Numbered from the stretch's first letter, positions 1-8,642 are shown. The stretch: 64,000 bases of DNA from Thalassomonas haliotis (GCF_028657945.1 NZ_CP059693.1:4898001-4962000), one strand, 5' to 3'. Translations and numbers: made by a program. The notes: a model not told the origin generated them from the sequence alone.

Positions 1-783
1 CCGGCTTATGACAAGATGTTTGACGGCTTCGCCCCAGAAGCTTACCGAAACAAGCCAAGTGCCAGAGCCGAGTGGGCAACACAGCAATTAAAATATGCCG
101 CCAAAGCCAGTGCCCGCTTGGGCCTCAAAGCCCATGCAACCTTCTCCGGCGCCTTACTGTGGCCAACCCTCTACCCCTGGCCGCAACGACCACCGGGACT
201 TGTTGAAATGGGTTTTGCAGAGCTGGCAAAACGTTGGTTGCCGATTTTAGAGGCTTTTGATCAGGCCGGTGTTGATGTTTGTTATGAATTACACCCGGGC
301 GAAGATTTACATGACGGTGTTACTTTTGAACGCTTTCTGGCGGCGACCGGCCATCATCCCAGGGTCAATATCCTTTATGATCCCAGCCATTTTCTGTTGC
401 AACAGCTAGATTACTTAGCCTTTATTGACTTATACCACAGCCGCATTAAGGCATTTCACGTTAAAGATGCTGAATTTAATCCTACCGGACGTGCCGGTGT
501 TTATGGCGGCTATTTGCCCTGGCAGGAGCGTCCCGGCCGTTTTCGCTCCCTCGGCGATGGCCAGATAGATTTTAAAGGCATTTTCAGCAAGCTGACTCAA
601 TACGGCTTTGACGGCTGGGCGGTGCTGGAATGGGAATGCTGTATTAAACACCCCGAAGACGGCGCCCGTGAGGGGGCAAAGTTTATCCGCGAGCACTTGA
701 TCACACCAACACAAACCGCCTTTGACGATTTTGCCGCGGTTGATACTGACGAGCAGTTAAATAAAAACCTGCTTGGCTTATAA
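1..783 (+). CDS. Sugar phosphate isomerase/epimerase, TIM barrel (5' end cut off)
   Basis: The reading frame is open from the first base of the window, so this is the C-terminal about 260 residues of a longer protein; the first ATG at 16 is probably internal. The fold is the xylose-isomerase-like TIM barrel (AP endonuclease family 2). Likely metal and acid-base positions are visible as the Glu in YELHPGE, the Asp/His in YDPSHF, the His in FHVKDAE and the Glu in VLEWE, the usual E-D/H-H-E pattern. Such enzymes isomerise or epimerise sugars or keto-sugars in the cytoplasm; the substrate cannot be read from sequence. A sugar-type MFS permease follows after 38 bases on the same strand, suggesting one carbohydrate uptake and catabolism operon that begins left of the window. 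Confidence 0.85.
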   Translation, partial: PAYDKMFDGFAPEAYRNKPSARAEWATQQLKYAAKASARLGLKAHATFSGALLWPTLYPWPQRPPGLVEMGFAELAKRWLPILEAFDQAGVDVCYELHPGEDLHDGVTFERFLAATGHHPRVNILYDPSHFLLQQLDYLAFIDLYHSRIKAFHVKDAEFNPTGRAGVYGGYLPWQERPGRFRSLGDGQIDFKGIFSKLTQYGFDGWAVLEWECCIKHPEDGAREGAKFIREHLITPTQTAFDDFAAVDTDEQLNKNLLGL

Positions 784-821
784 GCCGGCCTTTAAAACAA
801 CAAATAAAAAAGGAGAGCCAG

Positions 822-2051
822 ATGCCAGAAACAAACAACCAAACTTCAAGGCTATTTACCGCCTGCTGTATTGCCCTTATGGTCACCGCCATGACCTTTG
901 CCATCCGCGCCGGCATTCTCAGCCAACTGGGGCAGGATTTCAGTTTATCCGACGGTGAACTTGGCTGGGTCAACTCCATGGCATTTTTAGGATTTCCATT
1001 GGCGACCCTGATAGGCGGCGCAATTTATAATGCCGTAGGGGCGAAAAAATTACTTATCGCCGCTTTTATCTGCCATTTGCTCGGTTTGCTGCTCACCATC
1101 AACGCTACCGGCTTCTGGAGCCTGTTGATCTCGACCTTCTTCATCGGTTTTGCCAACGGCGCGGTAGAAGCGGGTTGTAATCCGCTGATCGCAGCCCTGT
1201 ATCCGGACAACAAAACCACTATGCTTAACCGCTTCCATGTCTGGTTTCCCGGTGGCATAGTCATAGGCGCCGTGACCTCCAAGCTGATGACAGATATGGG
1301 ATTGGGCTGGCAACTGCAAATTGCCGTCATGCTGCTACCAGCCCTGGTTTACGGTGTGCTGGTGCTCAAACAAGAGTTTCCGGCCCTGAGCCAGGCCGCC
1401 ACTTCGACCCTGGCGAATATCAAAGCGCTGGCTTCACCGTTATTCCTGTTTATGCTGATATGTATGACCTTAACCGCCACCACGGAATTGGGCACCCAGC
1501 AATGGATAGAAAGAATTCTCGGCGCGTCCGGCGCTTCCCCTATGTTGATCATGGCCTTGATCACCGGGTTAATGGCTTTTGGCCGCTATTTTGCCGGCCC
1601 CTTGATCCACAGACTTAACCCCGCCGGAGTACTGCTGGCTTCAGCGATACTTGCCAGCGCAGGAATTTATGCCATGAGCCTGGCCAGTGGCTGGACGGTT
1701 TATCCTGCCGCGATATTATTCGCCTTGGGGGTTACTTATTTCTGGCCCACCATGTTAGGTTTTGTCGCCGAAAATAATCCGCAAACCGGGGCCATAGGTC
1801 TTTCTGTGATCGGCGGCATGGGCATGTTTGCCGTCAGCATGTGGAATCCGGTGATCGGCAGCTGGATAGATGATGCCAGGAGCCAGGCCCTGGCCAGTCA
1901 AGCTTCTGCAGCGCAAGCAGAGCTTCAAGCAGGGCAAGCGGTATTATCAAACCTGACACTGTTTCCCTTAACCCTGATTTTGGCCTTTACCCTGTTGTGC
2001 TGTTACCTGGCTTTTAAAAAGCCGCAGCCTGCCGTCGGTATCGCCCGCTAG
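822..2051 (+). CDS. MFS transporter, probably sugar permease
   Basis: A 409-residue hydrophobic protein with about 12 membrane segments, typical length for the major facilitator superfamily. The first helix starts near residue 12, and the segment after helix 2 (GGAIYNAVGAKK) resembles the MFS loop 2-3 motif. The ATG at 822 follows a strong ribosome site (AAGGAG, 6-7 bases upstream). It lies 38 bases after a sugar isomerase gene and is followed by a terminator, so it is the last gene of that operon. By context it imports the sugar handled by the isomerase; this substrate assignment is inference. Resemblance is to fucose/glucose-type permeases (FucP-like), but I cannot name the family securely. 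Confidence 0.85.
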   Translation: MPETNNQTSRLFTACCIALMVTAMTFAIRAGILSQLGQDFSLSDGELGWVNSMAFLGFPLATLIGGAIYNAVGAKKLLIAAFICHLLGLLLTINATGFWSLLISTFFIGFANGAVEAGCNPLIAALYPDNKTTMLNRFHVWFPGGIVIGAVTSKLMTDMGLGWQLQIAVMLLPALVYGVLVLKQEFPALSQAATSTLANIKALASPLFLFMLICMTLTATTELGTQQWIERILGASGASPMLIMALITGLMAFGRYFAGPLIHRLNPAGVLLASAILASAGIYAMSLASGWTVYPAAILFALGVTYFWPTMLGFVAENNPQTGAIGLSVIGGMGMFAVSMWNPVIGSWIDDARSQALASQASAAQAELQAGQAVLSNLTLFPLTLILAFTLLCCYLAFKKPQPAVGIAR

Positions 2052-2074
2052 GCAGTACATAACGGCGATCAGCT

Positions 2075-2107
2075 AAAAGGGCTAAGCTAAGCGCTGCGCC
2101 CTTTTCT
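2075..2107. terminator. Bidirectional terminator between convergent MFS and tyrR-like genes
   Basis: AAAAGGGC (2075-2082) pairs with GCCCTTTT (2098-2105) around a 15-base loop. A-rich and T-rich flanks serve both directions, and the genes on either side converge here. Confidence 0.6.
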
Positions 2108-2114
2108 CTGTCAC

Positions 2115-3665
2115 TTAACTGCCCGTATCCAGGCCATGCTCACGCAGTTTCATGGCAATTTTATTGTGGGAAACATTCAGTCGTTTCGCCAGCTTGCGCG
2201 TGGTGGGGTATAAAGGATACAGCTGGGTTAATAAGCCCTGTTCAAATGCCGCCTGGGCGCTTTTCCAGTCCCGGGTATCAGAATAATCTTTAAGCGCTTG
2301 AGCTTGTTGATCAGATGATTGTGCCAGCAGATCCGCCAGATCTTCCTGCTCTATGATAGCTTTGGTATTCAGGGCCACCAGGCGAAACAAAACATTTTGC
2401 AGCTGACGGATATTACCCGGCCAGTGATAATGCTGCAAAATGGCCATCGCCTGCTCACTGACATCCGGCACCTGTTGGTTTACCTGGGCCGCGGCATTGG
2501 CAATAAAATGCCGCGTTAGCAGCACAATATCTTCTTTCCTGTCTCTTAACGCCGGCAGTTCAAGACTAAGCACATTTAGGCGATAGTAGAGATCTTCCCG
2601 GAACAATTGCCTGGCCAACAAAGCCACCAGGTTTTGATGGCTGGCGCTGATAATACGGACATTGGCGCTCAGTTCGCTCGTACCGCCGAGACGGCGATAA
2701 CGAAAGTCCTGCAAAAAACGTAATAATTTCGCCTGCAGGTAAGTGGACATTTCCGCGATTTCATCGAGAAACACGGTACCGCCGTTCGCCAGTTCGAATA
2801 AACCCGGCTTACCGCCTTTTTGCGCACCGGTAAAAGCACCGCCGGCATAACCGAATAGTTCACTTTCCAGCAAGTGCTCGGGTAAGGCGGCACAGTTAAT
2901 GGCAAGAAACGGCGCTTTCGCCCGGTTACCGGCATTGTGGATGGCACGGGCAATCAGCTCCTTGCCGGTACCGGTTTCACCGCTGATCAATACCGGCAAA
3001 TCCAAGTCGGCAAAACGCAAAGTTTGCTCAAGCAAAAGTTTGATTTTCGCCGACTGGCCGATAACATTTTCTATCCCCTGCTCATTACGCGTTTGCATCA
3101 GGGAGATTTGCCGTCCCAGGGTATTCATAGTGCGCAGTACGATTACGGCACCGGTCACCTTGGTTTTGGCTTCGAGTTCAGCGTCGGCAATTACCGGGCT
3201 AATATCGGCAATATAAGATGTCCCGGCAAAATGGATCTCTGTGGTGACAGCTTTATCGCTGGCCAAAATCTTATGATCCAACTCGATATAACGGGTGATA
3301 TCCTGGCCTTCAAGTTTATTCGCCTTATTGCCTATCAGCTTTTTTGCCGCCTGGTTGCTCGCTAAGATAATCCCCTGCTCATCAATATCGATAATTGGGT
3401 CCGGGATGCGGTTGAGCAGGGTTTGCAGGTGGTTTTCCCTGCGCTCAGAGGGCAATAATTCAATTTCCCGGCACTGTAAAATACCCTCAACCCGGTCCAG
3501 TGAAGAGCGGATTTTATCGAGGGAAACATCATCCGGTTCGATATGTACATAGGTAAAGCAGGTCGCTACTTCAATCGCTCTGAGGTTCCATAACTGCTGT
3601 GAAAAAACCGACAGGATCTCCTGACTGATGCCGATACGATCCGCTGATTTTATTTCCAGTCTCAT
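2115..3665 (-). CDS. tyrR: TyrR-family transcriptional regulator with intact sigma-54 loop
   Basis: 516 residues, the length and layout of TyrR: an N-terminal ACT domain (1-70, MRLEIKSADRIG), a PAS domain (about 80-190), an AAA+ domain with Walker A GETGTGKE near 229 and Walker B VFLDEIAE near 296, and a C-terminal Fis-type helix-turn-helix (TTRKLAKRLNVSHNKIAMKL, about 488-507) that closely resembles E. coli TyrR. Unlike E. coli TyrR, which lost the sigma-54 contact loop, this protein keeps GAFTGA (about 275-280). It should therefore be able to activate sigma-54 RNA polymerase. It is transcribed away from a methionine gamma-lyase gene, and the shared upstream region carries TyrR-box-like palindromes plus a sigma-54-type promoter. 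Likely role: amino-acid-responsive control of that lyase and of aromatic amino acid genes elsewhere. The paralogue name (TyrR or PhhR) is not settled. Confidence 0.85.
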   Translation of the reverse strand: MRLEIKSADRIGISQEILSVFSQQLWNLRAIEVATCFTYVHIEPDDVSLDKIRSSLDRVEGILQCREIELLPSERRENHLQTLLNRIPDPIIDIDEQGIILASNQAAKKLIGNKANKLEGQDITRYIELDHKILASDKAVTTEIHFAGTSYIADISPVIADAELEAKTKVTGAVIVLRTMNTLGRQISLMQTRNEQGIENVIGQSAKIKLLLEQTLRFADLDLPVLISGETGTGKELIARAIHNAGNRAKAPFLAINCAALPEHLLESELFGYAGGAFTGAQKGGKPGLFELANGGTVFLDEIAEMSTYLQAKLLRFLQDFRYRRLGGTSELSANVRIISASHQNLVALLARQLFREDLYYRLNVLSLELPALRDRKEDIVLLTRHFIANAAAQVNQQVPDVSEQAMAILQHYHWPGNIRQLQNVLFRLVALNTKAIIEQEDLADLLAQSSDQQAQALKDYSDTRDWKSAQAAFEQGLLTQLYPLYPTTRKLAKRLNVSHNKIAMKLREHGLDTGS

Positions 3666-3702
3666 CCGGGGCTTTCCTTATTCCTAAATAACCAAGATTA
3701 TA

Positions 3703-3739
3703 TGTAATATTAATAGTACAACGTAATAAATATATTACA
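3703..3739. promoter_or_regulatory. Two adjacent TyrR-box-like palindromes
   Basis: TGTAATATTAATAGTACA (3703-3720) and CGTAATAAATATATTACA (3722-3739) both follow the E. coli TyrR box layout TGTAAA-N6-TTTACA, with near-palindromic arms. They sit 38-75 bases upstream of the tyrR-like start and may mediate autoregulation and activation of the divergent gene. The pattern match is by eye. Confidence 0.55.
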
Positions 3740-3810
3740 AAGAGAATTAAGCTGTTATATACGGCTTAAAGGCAGTTTTTATACCTTAGCGCCAATACAC
3801 TAGGTAATTT

Positions 3811-3828
3811 TGTACTAATATTATTACA
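3811..3828. promoter_or_regulatory. Third TyrR-box-like palindrome
   Basis: TGTACTAATATTATTACA has the same 18-base arrangement as the two boxes upstream. It ends 62 bases before the sigma-54-type promoter of the methionine gamma-lyase gene, an ordinary distance for an enhancer-binding protein site. Confidence 0.5.
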
Positions 3829-3890
3829 ACAAATAGCTCCCCTTACGACAAACACAAATAACATATTGATTTTATTTGAAATTTAGCATA

Positions 3891-3906
3891 TGGCCATTAA
3901 CTTGCA
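3891..3906 (+). promoter_or_regulatory. Sigma-54-type promoter of the methionine gamma-lyase gene
   Basis: TGGCCATTAACTTGCA matches the consensus TGGCACG-N4-TTGCW with the exact GG-to-GC spacing (-24 TGGC, -12 TTGCA). It is 69 bases upstream of the lyase ATG. The divergent regulator retains the GAFTGA loop needed to act at such a promoter. Confidence 0.65.
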
Positions 3907-3975
3907 TTATCAGGGTAATTATTTCTATGCACAAAAACAAAAATCAAGATCAGTGCGCAACTTCAGGAAGATTTC

Positions 3976-5187
3976 ATGACTAACAGTAAACATGTCGAGA
4001 CCCAGGCTATTCATTCAGGACGCATTAATGATGAGCAGTTCGGCTCACTGGCAACGCCTTTATACCAAACATCCACTTTTATCTTTGATAATGCCAAACA
4101 AGGGGCAGACCGCTTTGCCGGCGAAGCCGAAGGCTATATTTACAGCCGTTTAGGTAACCCTACCACCAGACAGTTAGAAATGCGGGTTGCGGCAATGGAA
4201 GGCATGGAAGATGCCGCAGCTACGGCAACCGGCATGGGCGCGGTATCCGGCGCCCTGTTGGCCAACCTGCAATGCGGCGACCATGTAATTTCTTCCAAGG
4301 CAATATATGGCTGCTCCTATGCCCTGCTTAGCCATATGCTGACAAAATTCGGCATCGAAGTGACTTTTGTTGATATGACAGAGCCGGAGCAAATCGAGAA
4401 TGCCATTCAGGAAAATACCAAAGTTATCTTCCTGGAAACCCCGATCAACCCGAATATGGTGGTATTGGACTTAGCCGCAATCGCCGCTATTGCCAAAAAG
4501 CATGAGATAATCTCCATTGCCGACAATACCTTTTTAACTCCGGTATTGCAGCAACCGGGTCAGTTCGGCATTGATATTGTGGTACACAGTGCCACTAAAT
4601 ACCTGAACGGTCATGGCGATGTCGTCGCCGGTATCATCTGCGGCAGCAGTGAAATGATCATGAACATCAAAATGACGGCATTAAAAGACATTGGCGCTAC
4701 CATCAGCCCGCATGATGCCTGGTTAATCTTACGTGGTTTAAAAACCCTGCCAATCCGCATCGAACGCCACTGCGAGAATGCCCAGAAAGTCGCCGAGTTT
4801 TTAGAAGGTCATCAAAGTATCGCCCAGGTGTATTACCCCGGCCTGAAAAGCCACCCGGGCAATAAGTTTATCGGCTCGCAAATGAAAGCTGCCGGTGGCG
4901 TGATTGCTTTTGAGATCAAAAGTGATCTGGCTGGCGGGGAAGCATTTATTAACCGCATGAAGCTGTTTTCTATCGCGGTAAGCTTAGGCGATGCCGAATC
5001 CCTGATCCAGCACCCGGCGTCTATGACCCACTCACCATACACCCAGGAAGAAAGGTTGGCAGCGGGCATCAGCGATACCCTGATCCGCATCTCAGTCGGC
5101 TTGGAACACAGCGACGATCTAATTGCCGATTTAGAGCAGTCTTTAGCCCAAATCAGCAACCAGGATAACCATCAGGACGTCGCTTAG
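3976..5187 (+). CDS. megL: Methionine gamma-lyase (PLP enzyme)
   Basis: 403 residues, full length for the Cys/Met-metabolism PLP family (fold type I). The PLP lysine is K208 in SATKYLNGHGDVVAG. The active-site YGC motif has C113, equivalent to the Cys that marks true methionine gamma-lyases and is usually replaced in cystathionine enzymes. The expected reaction is L-methionine to methanethiol, ammonia and 2-oxobutyrate, in the cytoplasm. The start has a good ribosome site (AGGAAG). The gene stands alone; the upstream region holds a sigma-54-type promoter and TyrR-like boxes, so expression probably responds to amino acid supply through the divergent regulator. Cystathionine gamma-lyase or O-acetylhomoserine sulfhydrylase are less likely alternatives. 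Confidence 0.85.
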   Translation: MTNSKHVETQAIHSGRINDEQFGSLATPLYQTSTFIFDNAKQGADRFAGEAEGYIYSRLGNPTTRQLEMRVAAMEGMEDAAATATGMGAVSGALLANLQCGDHVISSKAIYGCSYALLSHMLTKFGIEVTFVDMTEPEQIENAIQENTKVIFLETPINPNMVVLDLAAIAAIAKKHEIISIADNTFLTPVLQQPGQFGIDIVVHSATKYLNGHGDVVAGIICGSSEMIMNIKMTALKDIGATISPHDAWLILRGLKTLPIRIERHCENAQKVAEFLEGHQSIAQVYYPGLKSHPGNKFIGSQMKAAGGVIAFEIKSDLAGGEAFINRMKLFSIAVSLGDAESLIQHPASMTHSPYTQEERLAAGISDTLIRISVGLEHSDDLIADLEQSLAQISNQDNHQDVA

Positions 5188-5208
5188 CCCTTAAGCCTGT
5201 AGAATAAG

Positions 5209-5634
5209 TTAGCCAAGCAAAATGCTGGCTAACTTAGGCAGCAGGTTGGCTTTTAGAGCTTCGAGTTCTTCACTGCTATAGGGGGTTGCGGCATGCAGAC
5301 CCCAAATAGGTTTGGGCCAGCTGATATCCGTTTTATAGCGAACCACATGGTGAAGATGCAGTTGCCCGACGACATTGCCCAGGGCGGCAACATTCATTTT
5401 ATCCCCGCCAAACTCCTGCACTAAAAACTCACTTAACAGGCTAGATTCATTAAGTAACTGTTGCTGGTCTTCCCACTCAAGCTGGAATATCTCACTAATT
5501 CCCTCAACTCTCGGCACCAGGATAAACCAGGGATAATTACTGTCGTTGGCTAACAGTAACTTACATAAAGGAAAGTCCATCAACTCAACACTGTCATTGG
5601 CCAGCTGAGGATCCAGGGTAAAATTATCTGACAT
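5209..5634 (-). CDS. HIT-domain nucleotide-binding protein
   Basis: A 141-residue small cytoplasmic protein of the histidine-triad superfamily. The signature region is GQLHLHHVVRY with H93 and H95. The third position of the usual H-x-H-x-H triad (97) is Val, with an extra His at 96, a variant I associate with this proteobacterial subfamily. HIT enzymes hydrolyse or transfer nucleotidyl groups, but the substrate here is unknown. The gene ends 21 bases after the convergent methionine gamma-lyase gene, and an inverted repeat (arms 5206-5215 and 5226-5235) covers both 3' ends. It is 77 bases downstream of ylqF on the same strand and may be co-transcribed with it. Confidence 0.85.
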   Translation of the reverse strand: MSDNFTLDPQLANDSVELMDFPLCKLLLANDSNYPWFILVPRVEGISEIFQLEWEDQQQLLNESSLLSEFLVQEFGGDKMNVAALGNVVGQLHLHHVVRYKTDISWPKPIWGLHAATPYSSEELEALKANLLPKLASILLG

Positions 5635-5711
5635 CTCGCATACCTTCTCTGTTTATGGCTGCTAACATTTCGCTATTGGCATTTTAGCCTGCGTTTGTTA
5701 CTGATAATAAC

Positions 5712-6644
5712 CTAGCGTTTATTCTTGCGGCCGCGACCACGCGCTGCCTTTTTCGCTTCCCGCGCGGCAATTTTTTCTTCCTGTAACTGGGCGAAATGCA
5801 CCTGTTCTTTTTCAATCATTTCCGGGGTTTCAAAGGTCAGGCCCCCCAGAGTTTTATCCCTGATCTCATTAATCAATATAGTTGAGGCTTTATGAAAATC
5901 GACATGACCGCCGCTTCTGACACAACCACGGCGTTTGCCCAGCGCTTCAATCAGCTCAACTTCTTGCTCAGGCAGCTGCTCCAGCTTATAACGCTCGGTT
6001 AAACGCTCAGGATAAGCCTCTAACAAATATTCGGCAGCAAAACAGGCAATATCATCATGTTCAAAAGCCGTGTCTTTAACAGCGCCTGAGACCGCCAGAC
6101 GATAGCCACTGTTTTCATTGACGATTTTTGGCCACAACATGCCGGGGGTATCTAGCAGATAAAGGCCGTCTTCAAGACGAATGCGCTGCTGACCTTTAGT
6201 AACCGCAGGTTCATTGCCGACTTTCGCTTTGGCTTTACCGACAAGGGTATTGATCAACGTGGACTTGCCGACATTGGGTATGCCCATGATCACGGCATTA
6301 ATTTGCTTGCCGGCTTCATCCTTATTGGGGACCAGCTTGCGAATTATCCCGGGGATTGTCTTGGCGATTGCCGGATTGTCTGTGGTTAACGCTATCGCTT
6401 TAACATTATGCTGGGATTCCAGGTAAGTTAACCATAAAGCGGTTAATTTCGGATCCGCCAAATCGCTCTTGTTAAGAATTTTGATCAGCGGCTTGTCACC
6501 GCGGATCTCAGTGATCATCGGGTTTTCACTGCTAAATGGCAGCCGGGCATCACAGACTTCAATCACGACATCAATTGTCGGTAGGATTTCTTTTATTTCT
6601 TTTTGGGCCTTGTGCATATGCCCGGGAAACCAGTTAATTGCCAT
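5712..6644 (-). CDS. ylqF: Ribosome biogenesis GTPase YlqF/RbgA family
   Basis: 310 residues with a circularly permuted GTPase domain: the G4 motif (LNKSDLAD) comes first, followed by G1 (GIPNVGKST), G2 (T of VTKGQQ) and G3 (LDTPG). The N-terminus INWFPGHMHKAQKEI is typical of YlqF/RbgA, which acts in maturation of the large ribosomal subunit. The C-terminus is a basic tail (KKAARGRGRKNKR), suited to rRNA binding. The ATG start matches the family N-terminus. The gene probably forms a short unit with the HIT gene downstream. Confidence 0.92.
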   Translation of the reverse strand: MAINWFPGHMHKAQKEIKEILPTIDVVIEVCDARLPFSSENPMITEIRGDKPLIKILNKSDLADPKLTALWLTYLESQHNVKAIALTTDNPAIAKTIPGIIRKLVPNKDEAGKQINAVIMGIPNVGKSTLINTLVGKAKAKVGNEPAVTKGQQRIRLEDGLYLLDTPGMLWPKIVNENSGYRLAVSGAVKDTAFEHDDIACFAAEYLLEAYPERLTERYKLEQLPEQEVELIEALGKRRGCVRSGGHVDFHKASTILINEIRDKTLGGLTFETPEMIEKEQVHFAQLQEEKIAAREAKKAARGRGRKNKR

Positions 6645-6820
6645 GAAATTACGTTATTGAAAAGAATAAGGGGGATTTTAACAATTTAACCGAAAAGATG
6701 CAGGATTAAATGTTATTTCTGAAACGAGATCAGTTGGCGGTACAAACAATTGCGTATATAACATGATAGTAACTGCTGCACCTACTCTAAGATGCAGCAG
6801 CCAGACTTAGCCATTATAAG

Positions 6821-7093
6821 TTAACAACCAGGCAAAGCCTTACTTGGTATTATCACCAACTTTCCTTTATCAATGGTCACGGTAACCTTTTCCCCGATAA
6901 CAAATCCAGCTTCCCTGAACCATTTTCCCCGCAGAACCAGACAAGGCTCAAGAATAACCGGCACATAGTTAATGCCAATGGCCCTTGGCTTTACCGATGT
7001 GCCACAGGTGGTTTCCAGTGCGGTGAGTTGGCGTGAGCTGGGATATTTTACTTTTGCCGAGCTTGGCTCTGGCGTATGATGATATTCAGCCAT
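6821..7093 (-). CDS. SymE-like type I toxin
   Basis: 90 residues from the ATG at 7093, which has GGAG seven bases upstream; an upstream in-frame TTG at 7105 overlaps that ribosome site and is unlikely. The C-terminal half (LRGKWFREAGFVIGEKVTV, then GKLVIIP) matches the SymE/SpoVT-AbrB-derived fold, as in E. coli SymE (LKGQWLEAAGF). E. coli SymE is an SOS-induced toxin held down by the antisense RNA SymR; in some strains it condenses nucleoid DNA. No antitoxin gene is visible, so an antisense RNA would have to come from the 5' region; none can be proven from sequence. It stands alone between ylqF and a ycaQ-like gene. Confidence 0.65.
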   Translation of the reverse strand: MAEYHHTPEPSSAKVKYPSSRQLTALETTCGTSVKPRAIGINYVPVILEPCLVLRGKWFREAGFVIGEKVTVTIDKGKLVIIPSKALPGC

Positions 7094-7264
7094 GACGGAC
7101 TCCAATTAGTTCGTTTTGGTTAGCGACCCCTGAGTGCTGGTACACTTGGGGGTTGCGACTTGTGCTACAACTGACATTACTCTGCTTGCTGTAGACACTA
7201 TAAAGCAAAGGCTAATTTGCTGGTTAAAGCAATGGCGAATTGGCCTTTTTTTAATGAGATTTTT

Positions 7265-7304
7265 GGGGATATGGACTGTAGGCTTTACAGCTGAGGATAT
7301 CCCC
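7265..7304. repeat. Two-tier inverted repeat upstream of the symE-like gene
   Basis: Outer arms GGGGATAT (7265-7272) and ATATCCCC (7297-7304) enclose inner arms CTGTA (7276-7280) and TACAG (7286-7290). The 7094-7427 interval holds no convincing gene; this hairpin is its only clear structure. It could belong to a regulatory RNA or be a protein site. It has no following T tract, so it is not a typical terminator. Confidence 0.45.
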
Positions 7305-7427
7305 TGGTTGTTAACCCGTCTTTGTTTTTAAACTGGCCACAATGGCATAACCGCTATCAGCTTTGCCACCCACTAAAGCTGGACATATATGGTCATTCAT
7401 AGCGCAAGCACAGCCTTTGACTTAGTG

Positions 7428-8642
7428 TCAGCCCAGGGGTTTTAGCGCACTGCGCAAAGGTTCGGTTAGCTGCTTAGGCTCGGCTTTAGTCAAAGACACC
7501 GAGTCGCAATTTTGAAAATGACAGAATTTTGTGATGGCATCGACAAATGCCGCAATGACGGCGTCTTCATCAAGATGCTCTTGTTCTAAATACAGTGATT
7601 TGATTTCTAAGTGGCTGATTTTTCGATGGGCCTTACAATCTATCCGGCCAATGAATTCATTGCGGTAAAGTAGCGGCAGGCAAAAGTAACCATATTGTCG
7701 TTTGGCAGCGGGTAGATAACATTCTATCTGATAGTCGTATTGAAACAGTGTTTTGAGCCGTTCGCGTTGGATAACACTGTTATCGAATGGTGAAAGAATC
7801 AACATGCGGTTGTTCAACCGGGGCAGAGCACGTTCCAGTGCCCCGGTCGCCAATATGAATATTTCGCCGCTACCCACTTTTACTTGCTCTAAGCTTCCCT
7901 GCGCCAGTTTTTCATTTACCAGGTTTTTTACCGCTTTGCGCAGTGCTGCATTTCGGCGCAGGTAGGTCAGTCCCTTAAGTGATGCAAAGCCATGGCAGCG
8001 CAACTGTTGCTCCAGCATGTATGCCGCAAATTCTTCCATAGTAGGCATCTGCACATTTACCTGTGAGGGCAATACCCGCTCGGTGAGATCATAGACTTTT
8101 TGGAAACCTTCCCGGCTGCTGACCATGAGGTCGCCTTCCATATACAGCTGTTCAAGTGCCTTTTTCGCAGGCTTCCAGTCCCACCAACCGGCACCTTTAG
8201 TAGTGTTAGTTTCTATATCGCGGGAGCGTATCGGACCATCTGAACGTATGCGGGCCAATAACTCCCCCATCAGCTTCTTATCCCGGGTTTTATGCCAATG
8301 GGTTTGCCCGCTTTTAATAGCATGCTTATAAGGTAAAGAAAAGCGAAAATCGGCGATAGGTAAAAAGGCCGCTGCGTGTGCCCAATACTCAAAAATGTCT
8401 CCGTCAAGCAAGAGCTGGTTTGTCATGGCAGGTTTGAAATTAGGCACTCTGGAGTGCAAAACATGGTGGTGCGCCCGTTCCACGACTGATATGGTGTCGA
8501 TCTGTACATAACCTATGTGATTAATCGCTTTACGTGCCCCCGCCAAACCACGTCCATAGGGTTGCGCCTGTAACAAGCCTTGTGTAGCCAGGGCAAGACG
8601 GCGCAAACGTGCCAGGTCTTTTGGAGATTTGATTGTAATCAC
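7428..8642 (-). CDS. YcaQ/AlkX-family DNA glycosylase-like protein
   Basis: 404 residues from a GTG at 8642 (ITIKSPKDLARLRRLAL), where similarity to the family begins. The frame stays open to an ATG at 8681, giving 13 extra hydrophobic residues of doubtful value. The family is the winged-helix 'crosslink repair DNA glycosylase YcaQ' group; the conserved QID motif (YVQIDTISVVERAHHHVL) is present. E. coli YcaQ unhooks interstrand crosslinks. Tandem winged-helix domains follow through the middle, with a beta-rich C-terminal part containing ILSPFDNSVIQRERL. It is monocistronic. A role in DNA alkylation repair is inferred from the family. Confidence 0.8.
   Translation of the reverse strand: MITIKSPKDLARLRRLALATQGLLQAQPYGRGLAGARKAINHIGYVQIDTISVVERAHHHVLHSRVPNFKPAMTNQLLLDGDIFEYWAHAAAFLPIADFRFSLPYKHAIKSGQTHWHKTRDKKLMGELLARIRSDGPIRSRDIETNTTKGAGWWDWKPAKKALEQLYMEGDLMVSSREGFQKVYDLTERVLPSQVNVQMPTMEEFAAYMLEQQLRCHGFASLKGLTYLRRNAALRKAVKNLVNEKLAQGSLEQVKVGSGEIFILATGALERALPRLNNRMLILSPFDNSVIQRERLKTLFQYDYQIECYLPAAKRQYGYFCLPLLYRNEFIGRIDCKAHRKISHLEIKSLYLEQEHLDEDAVIAAFVDAITKFCHFQNCDSVSLTKAEPKQLTEPLRSALKPLG

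Noticed and set aside
7276-7290. LexA box upstream of the symE-like gene (CTGT...ACAG)
   Set aside because: The spacing is 7 bases between the arms, not the 8 needed for CTGT-N8-ACAG, and it forms the inner part of a hairpin.
7134-7331. 65-codon plus-strand frame upstream of symE
   Set aside because: No ribosome site, no homology signal, and it spans the hairpin; more likely non-coding.
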